This document shows, one piece after another, positions 15,392 to 18,707 of a DNA stretch of 18,707 bases. The first letter of the stretch is position 1. Each line of letters begins with the position of its first letter. The notes beneath the pieces are model-generated. The model made no database searches. It worked only from the letters and a program-made list of their open reading frames with translations, and was not told the origin of the DNA. Position numbers and translations under genes: made by a program. Source of the DNA: JBBAEV01 sp041655735 (GTDB lineage Bacteria > Bacillota_I > Bacilli_A > RF39 > UBA660); contig JBBAEV010000017.1 in NCBI GenBank assembly GCA_041655735.1, positions 1-18,707 on the forward strand, in the 5' to 3' direction.

Positions 15392-16072
15392 TTATTTTAC
15401 ACTTCTACATGTTGCATATTTTGATATAGCTTGTCTTATCATTGGTATAGTAGCTAATATCTTCGCAATATGCAAAGGAAGTATATCGTTAAATTTTATT
15501 TCTAATACAACATCATTATTTTCAATAACTGGTAATGACGAAATATCTTTATCAAATAAATTATAATTATAAACGCCTGATTTAATATCTTCATCAAATG
15601 TTACTCTTACATCAGACACAATATAAGTATAAGCCAAACGATAATAATCTACAATAATTGATGGCATTAAATTGTTTAATTTTTTATCTATTATAAACTT
15701 TGTTAAAAGATTATCAGTATTCAAAGGAATATCATCTATTTCACTATTAATAATCTTTAAAGCTATATCCTTTGAAATAGTTTGATGCTTCTTATAAGTT
15801 AAATTATTATTTTTATATTTACATTCTAGTTTAATAAAAGAAGTATCATTATTATAATATCTAATTCGATATTTTTTTCTTTCCTTTACTCCGCTTAATT
15901 TATCAAAATAAGCAGTAGAATCTATATCATCAAAATATAAACTTCTTATTAAATAAGTATTATCTTTATATTTAGAATTTTTATCAATTTCCATAATTAA
16001 TTTTAATTTATGTTTTAAAATTGATGCTAACTCTTTTGAGATAAGATATTTTAATTCATGCCTATATCTCAT
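15392..16072 (-). CDS. VTC domain polyphosphate polymerase-like protein
   Basis: A 226-residue soluble protein consisting almost wholly of a VTC domain, the tunnel-fold catalytic domain that makes polyphosphate from ATP in yeast Vtc4. Basic and acidic tunnel residues of the family are visible: R4, E6 and K8 in RHELKY; SLYFD (44-48); R65, K67, R69 and R71 in ERKKYRIRYY; E83 and K85 in LECKYK; YYR at 143-145; R156 in VRVTFD; E191 and K193 in LEIKF; and SKY at 217-219. This completeness suggests an active enzyme. It overlaps the cotH stop by 4 nt (ATGA), with GGTGAT five bases ahead of its ATG, so it is translationally coupled to cotH. There is no membrane segment. The product and acceptor are unproven. 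Confidence 0.9.
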   Translation of the reverse strand: MRYRHELKYLISKELASILKHKLKLIMEIDKNSKYKDNTYLIRSLYFDDIDSTAYFDKLSGVKERKKYRIRYYNNDTSFIKLECKYKNNNLTYKKHQTISKDIALKIINSEIDDIPLNTDNLLTKFIIDKKLNNLMPSIIVDYYRLAYTYIVSDVRVTFDEDIKSGVYNYNLFDKDISSLPVIENNDVVLEIKFNDILPLHIAKILATIPMIRQAISKYATCRSVK

Positions 16073-18707
16073 TTTATATCACCAAAATATTTTTTATATT
16101 CACTACTACTAAGATCAAAGAAACTTTTTGTTTGCGATAGTAAATATCCTTTCCTTTTTTTAATATAATTTTTTAACTCTGTTATTTCATATTGCCATCC
16201 CTTAAGTGTTAACCCCCAACGTTCTTGATTACGGGACATTTCTGGTAATAAATAATTATATATTTTATCTATTTCTTTTAGCACCCTTTTTTCATCCCAA
16301 ACATTAGTTAAATTATATTTTAATCTTTCTAAATAACTTGTTTTAAACTCACTATTTTTCATTAAACTACGCATTAATGAAGTATCAATTCTAAATTTAG
16401 CCATCCCTCCAGAATCTACAGTAAATAAATAATAATTCTTACTATAATTATAAAAAGCATAATCTAAATCATAAAGAATCATACGCCATCTGCCGTCTTC
16501 AATATCAGGATGAGAAAAAAACCTCATATTTAATATATCATTATTAGTTGTGAAAGTTTCAGCTATCCAAAAATCAATATAACTTGTAATATTTAATTTC
16601 TTTTTTATAGTTTCATATTTTTGTTTATCAGAAAGGTTATTATTACGCGCATAACTTATCATGCTGTTATAATCTCTTATTGAACCAGCAGTTATATCAC
16701 CATCTCCTCTTACTACATTAACCTTACTATTATCAACATTATAATGAGAAGATATAAAATGATCATCAACTTTCTCTCTTATATCATAAACCCCCCAATA
16801 TTTACCATTTATATAAAGAATTACTAGTTTATAGGCTTGTACATCAACTTCCGTTTTACCATCAACAATCGATGTTCCAAGAATATCACGAATATAAGCT
16901 CTTTCAGAATCAGTAGAACCTGATCTTAGTACTAAGGAGTTAAATACTGAAAAATCACGATTTTCAAAAACTTGATAATTTAACTTAGATGCCCCATATT
17001 TTCCTCTAAACTTTAAAGCAAAACTTTTTTTTGCCTTACTTCTAGCATTTCCTCCAAATAATTTAATACCACAAGGAACCGAAAAAGTCTTACCATTTTC
17101 ATAAAGTTCAGCATAAGCCTGATATTCTAAATCTACTGTCCAAACCTTTCTTTGTAAATTACTAAATTGATTGGGATTAAGAGAAACCGACATGACAGGG
17201 AGTTTGTGATCTTCATTAATTATATAACTATTTGTCACAACACTACTTTCTTTCTTAAAAGAATCAATACTCATGCTTTTCACAACAGTAGTCTTATTAA
17301 GAAAAATAGGACCAGAATATACTTTTGATGATTTTGTTGGAGTACTCCCATCCAAAGTATAATATGTTGTCCCATATGTTTTTAATTCAAATTTTACATT
17401 ATCGACATTGTTGTAAACTCCGGGTAAAATAATAGGTTCAGGAGCTTTTGTAATATCACGATAACCAGTATTATTATCTTTTCCTGGTGTTGGGTTACTA
17501 ATATAGAAAAAGCCAGGGGAGGCCCCTCTTCCCATACTATTATTTAAAGGCACATTACCAATAAAAAGGGAATCTATAATTTCATTATTACGATATAAAT
17601 ATAATGGCTCACTAGATCCTAATTTAAAATTAGCATGTTTATAACTATTATTACTTAATCTTACATCTCCAGAAGCCATCACTATATAATAATCTCTTGG
17701 TTTTAAAATAACATCAGGAAGTTCCCACATATGCTTTCCTTCTTCTGTAGTCAAATAGTAATCTTTTAAATTAATATTATCTTTAGAATTATTTTTTAAC
17801 TCAATCCAATCATAATATTCATTGCCATTTTGCGCTAAATAACTATTATTTTTATTCATTACTTCATTAATTATTATATCATCTATATTTTTATATTTTT
17901 CTTCCGCAAATCTATTAATACCGTCTTCATCATTAGGATAACCCGGACTATATATAGCCGTTTCAATATATTCTTTATTCTTATATATCATGGCATAACC
18001 ATTTGTTAAATCTTTATACTCAACTTTATTAATTATTTTCCCCTTATAACCTAAAACAACATTACCTTCTTTATTTTCTAAACCAAATGATGCATGAATT
18101 TCCTTATCATATTCATCCCTTCCTGAAGTATAGACAACTATTACTTCTTTAGGATTCAAAAAAATATCAGGGAATTTCCATGCAAATGGAGCTTTCATAC
18201 TTTTTCCTAAAGTATAATTACTTAAATCAATTTTTTTATCACTATTATTTAAAATTTCAATATAACCAGTATATTCTCCATAACTATCTTTAAAAGACCC
18301 CTTATTATTTGGTAAAATTTCATTAATTATTACATTATCAGATAAATTCAGTAATGATTCTTGATATTTTTGATAAGCTTCTTCTGTATTTTCAAACCCA
18401 GGAGTTATCTTTTTTGAGATAAACCATTTGCCTTTTAAATCTCTCATTAATGATTGATTTTTCTTAATTTTTACAGTATCTAAAGCATCTATTACCTTTC
18501 CATTAGCATTTCTTAAAACTAAACTTTCACCACCACTACTATTTAATTTAAAATTAGCATACAATCCTTCTTTGTTTTTCCCCGCAAGAAAAACCACTAA
18601 ATATTCTTTAGGTTTAATTCTATATTCAGGAAAAACCCATTTAACTTCATTAGCTAAATCAGAAAGACCATAATTATATAAATTTATCTCTTTTGACGTA
18701 CCATTAT
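16069..18707 (-). CDS. CotH kinase family protein with lamin-tail domains, 5' end beyond the window
   Basis: The frame is open to the right edge. Thirty-six in-frame codons precede the GTG at 18595-18597 and complete a lamin-tail domain (KWVFPEYRIKPKEYL), so that GTG is internal and the gene is 5'-truncated. Numbering from the GTG, there are three lamin-tail-like beta domains (the visible part of the first to about 45; about 86-195; about 239-345). A chitobiase-type beta segment follows (about 400-461, with YYTLDGSTPT), then a CotH kinase domain (about 465-830). CotH landmarks are LFGGNARSKAKKSFALKFR (513-531), ILYINGKYWGVYDIREK (593-609), RGDGD (630-634) and LYDLDYAF (708-715). Bacillus CotH phosphorylates spore coat proteins. 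Substrate and location here are unknown; lamin-tail domains suggest an exported surface protein, but the signal peptide is out of view. Confidence 0.92.
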   Translation of the reverse strand, partial: NGTSKEINLYNYGLSDLANEVKWVFPEYRIKPKEYLVVFLAGKNKEGLYANFKLNSSGGESLVLRNANGKVIDALDTVKIKKNQSLMRDLKGKWFISKKITPGFENTEEAYQKYQESLLNLSDNVIINEILPNNKGSFKDSYGEYTGYIEILNNSDKKIDLSNYTLGKSMKAPFAWKFPDIFLNPKEVIVVYTSGRDEYDKEIHASFGLENKEGNVVLGYKGKIINKVEYKDLTNGYAMIYKNKEYIETAIYSPGYPNDEDGINRFAEEKYKNIDDIIINEVMNKNNSYLAQNGNEYYDWIELKNNSKDNINLKDYYLTTEEGKHMWELPDVILKPRDYYIVMASGDVRLSNNSYKHANFKLGSSEPLYLYRNNEIIDSLFIGNVPLNNSMGRGASPGFFYISNPTPGKDNNTGYRDITKAPEPIILPGVYNNVDNVKFELKTYGTTYYTLDGSTPTKSSKVYSGPIFLNKTTVVKSMSIDSFKKESSVVTNSYIINEDHKLPVMSVSLNPNQFSNLQRKVWTVDLEYQAYAELYENGKTFSVPCGIKLFGGNARSKAKKSFALKFRGKYGASKLNYQVFENRDFSVFNSLVLRSGSTDSERAYIRDILGTSIVDGKTEVDVQAYKLVILYINGKYWGVYDIREKVDDHFISSHYNVDNSKVNVVRGDGDITAGSIRDYNSMISYARNNNLSDKQKYETIKKKLNITSYIDFWIAETFTTNNDILNMRFFSHPDIEDGRWRMILYDLDYAFYNYSKNYYLFTVDSGGMAKFRIDTSLMRSLMKNSEFKTSYLERLKYNLTNVWDEKRVLKEIDKIYNYLLPEMSRNQERWGLTLKGWQYEITELKNYIKKRKGYLLSQTKSFFDLSSSEYKKYFGDIK

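Noticed and set aside
18595..18597. GTG as the true start of the CotH gene
   Set aside because: The in-frame codons upstream to the window edge encode the missing first half of a lamin-tail domain.
1..18707. Mycoplasma-type code with TGA as Trp
   Set aside because: TGA terminates murG, the DUF6273 gene and cotH at the expected lengths, and Trp is TGG throughout.

Overview
The window is a very AT-rich stretch of a Gram-positive chromosome in which every gene I can support lies on the minus strand, so transcription runs from high to low coordinates. It carries a division and cell wall (dcw) gene cluster directly followed by the endospore genes spoIIGA, sigE and sigG. That combination points to a spore-forming low-GC Firmicute. 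The base composition and compact gene set suggest an uncultured gut lineage of the Bacilli/Erysipelotrichia kind, but this is inference. TGG encodes Trp and TGA is used as a stop (for example in murG), so the standard bacterial code applies.

Region A (about 12242-18707) is an accessory block at the head of the run. It holds a CotH-type kinase with lamin-tail domains (its 5' end is cut by the window edge), a VTC-type polyphosphate polymerase, a DUF4956 membrane protein, a membrane-anchored protein with two DUF6273-like repeats, and a membrane-anchored phosphodiester glycosidase. The genes overlap or sit within 36 nt of each other, so they look like one operon, and it leads straight into spoVD.

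Region B (5381-12202) is spoVD, mraY, spoVE/ftsW, murG, murB and divIB. This is the Bacillus order with murE, murD and the usual upstream rsmH-ftsL-pbpB genes missing. These proteins make lipid I and lipid II (MraY, MurG, MurB) and build septal or spore cortex peptidoglycan (SpoVE/FtsW, SpoVD/FtsI, DivIB).

Region C (2972-5295) is ftsA-ftsZ, the membrane-tethered cytokinetic ring. It has its own promoter and follows a terminator after divIB.

Region D (1-2910) is spoIIGA-sigE-sigG-ylmC, the mother cell and forespore sigma factor module. SpoIIGA is the protease that matures pro-sigma-E. The sigG start is a TTG codon, and its ribosome binding site is buried in a 16-pair hairpin. A possible 26-codon small gene with a strong ribosome binding site lies between sigE and sigG.

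Likely transcription units, judged from hairpins with T tracts and from -10 elements, are: cotH to spoVD; mraY to divIB; ftsA-ftsZ; spoIIGA-sigE with sigG-ylmC. No intergenic gap exceeds 300 nt. I see no tRNA, rRNA, CRISPR array or mobile element.
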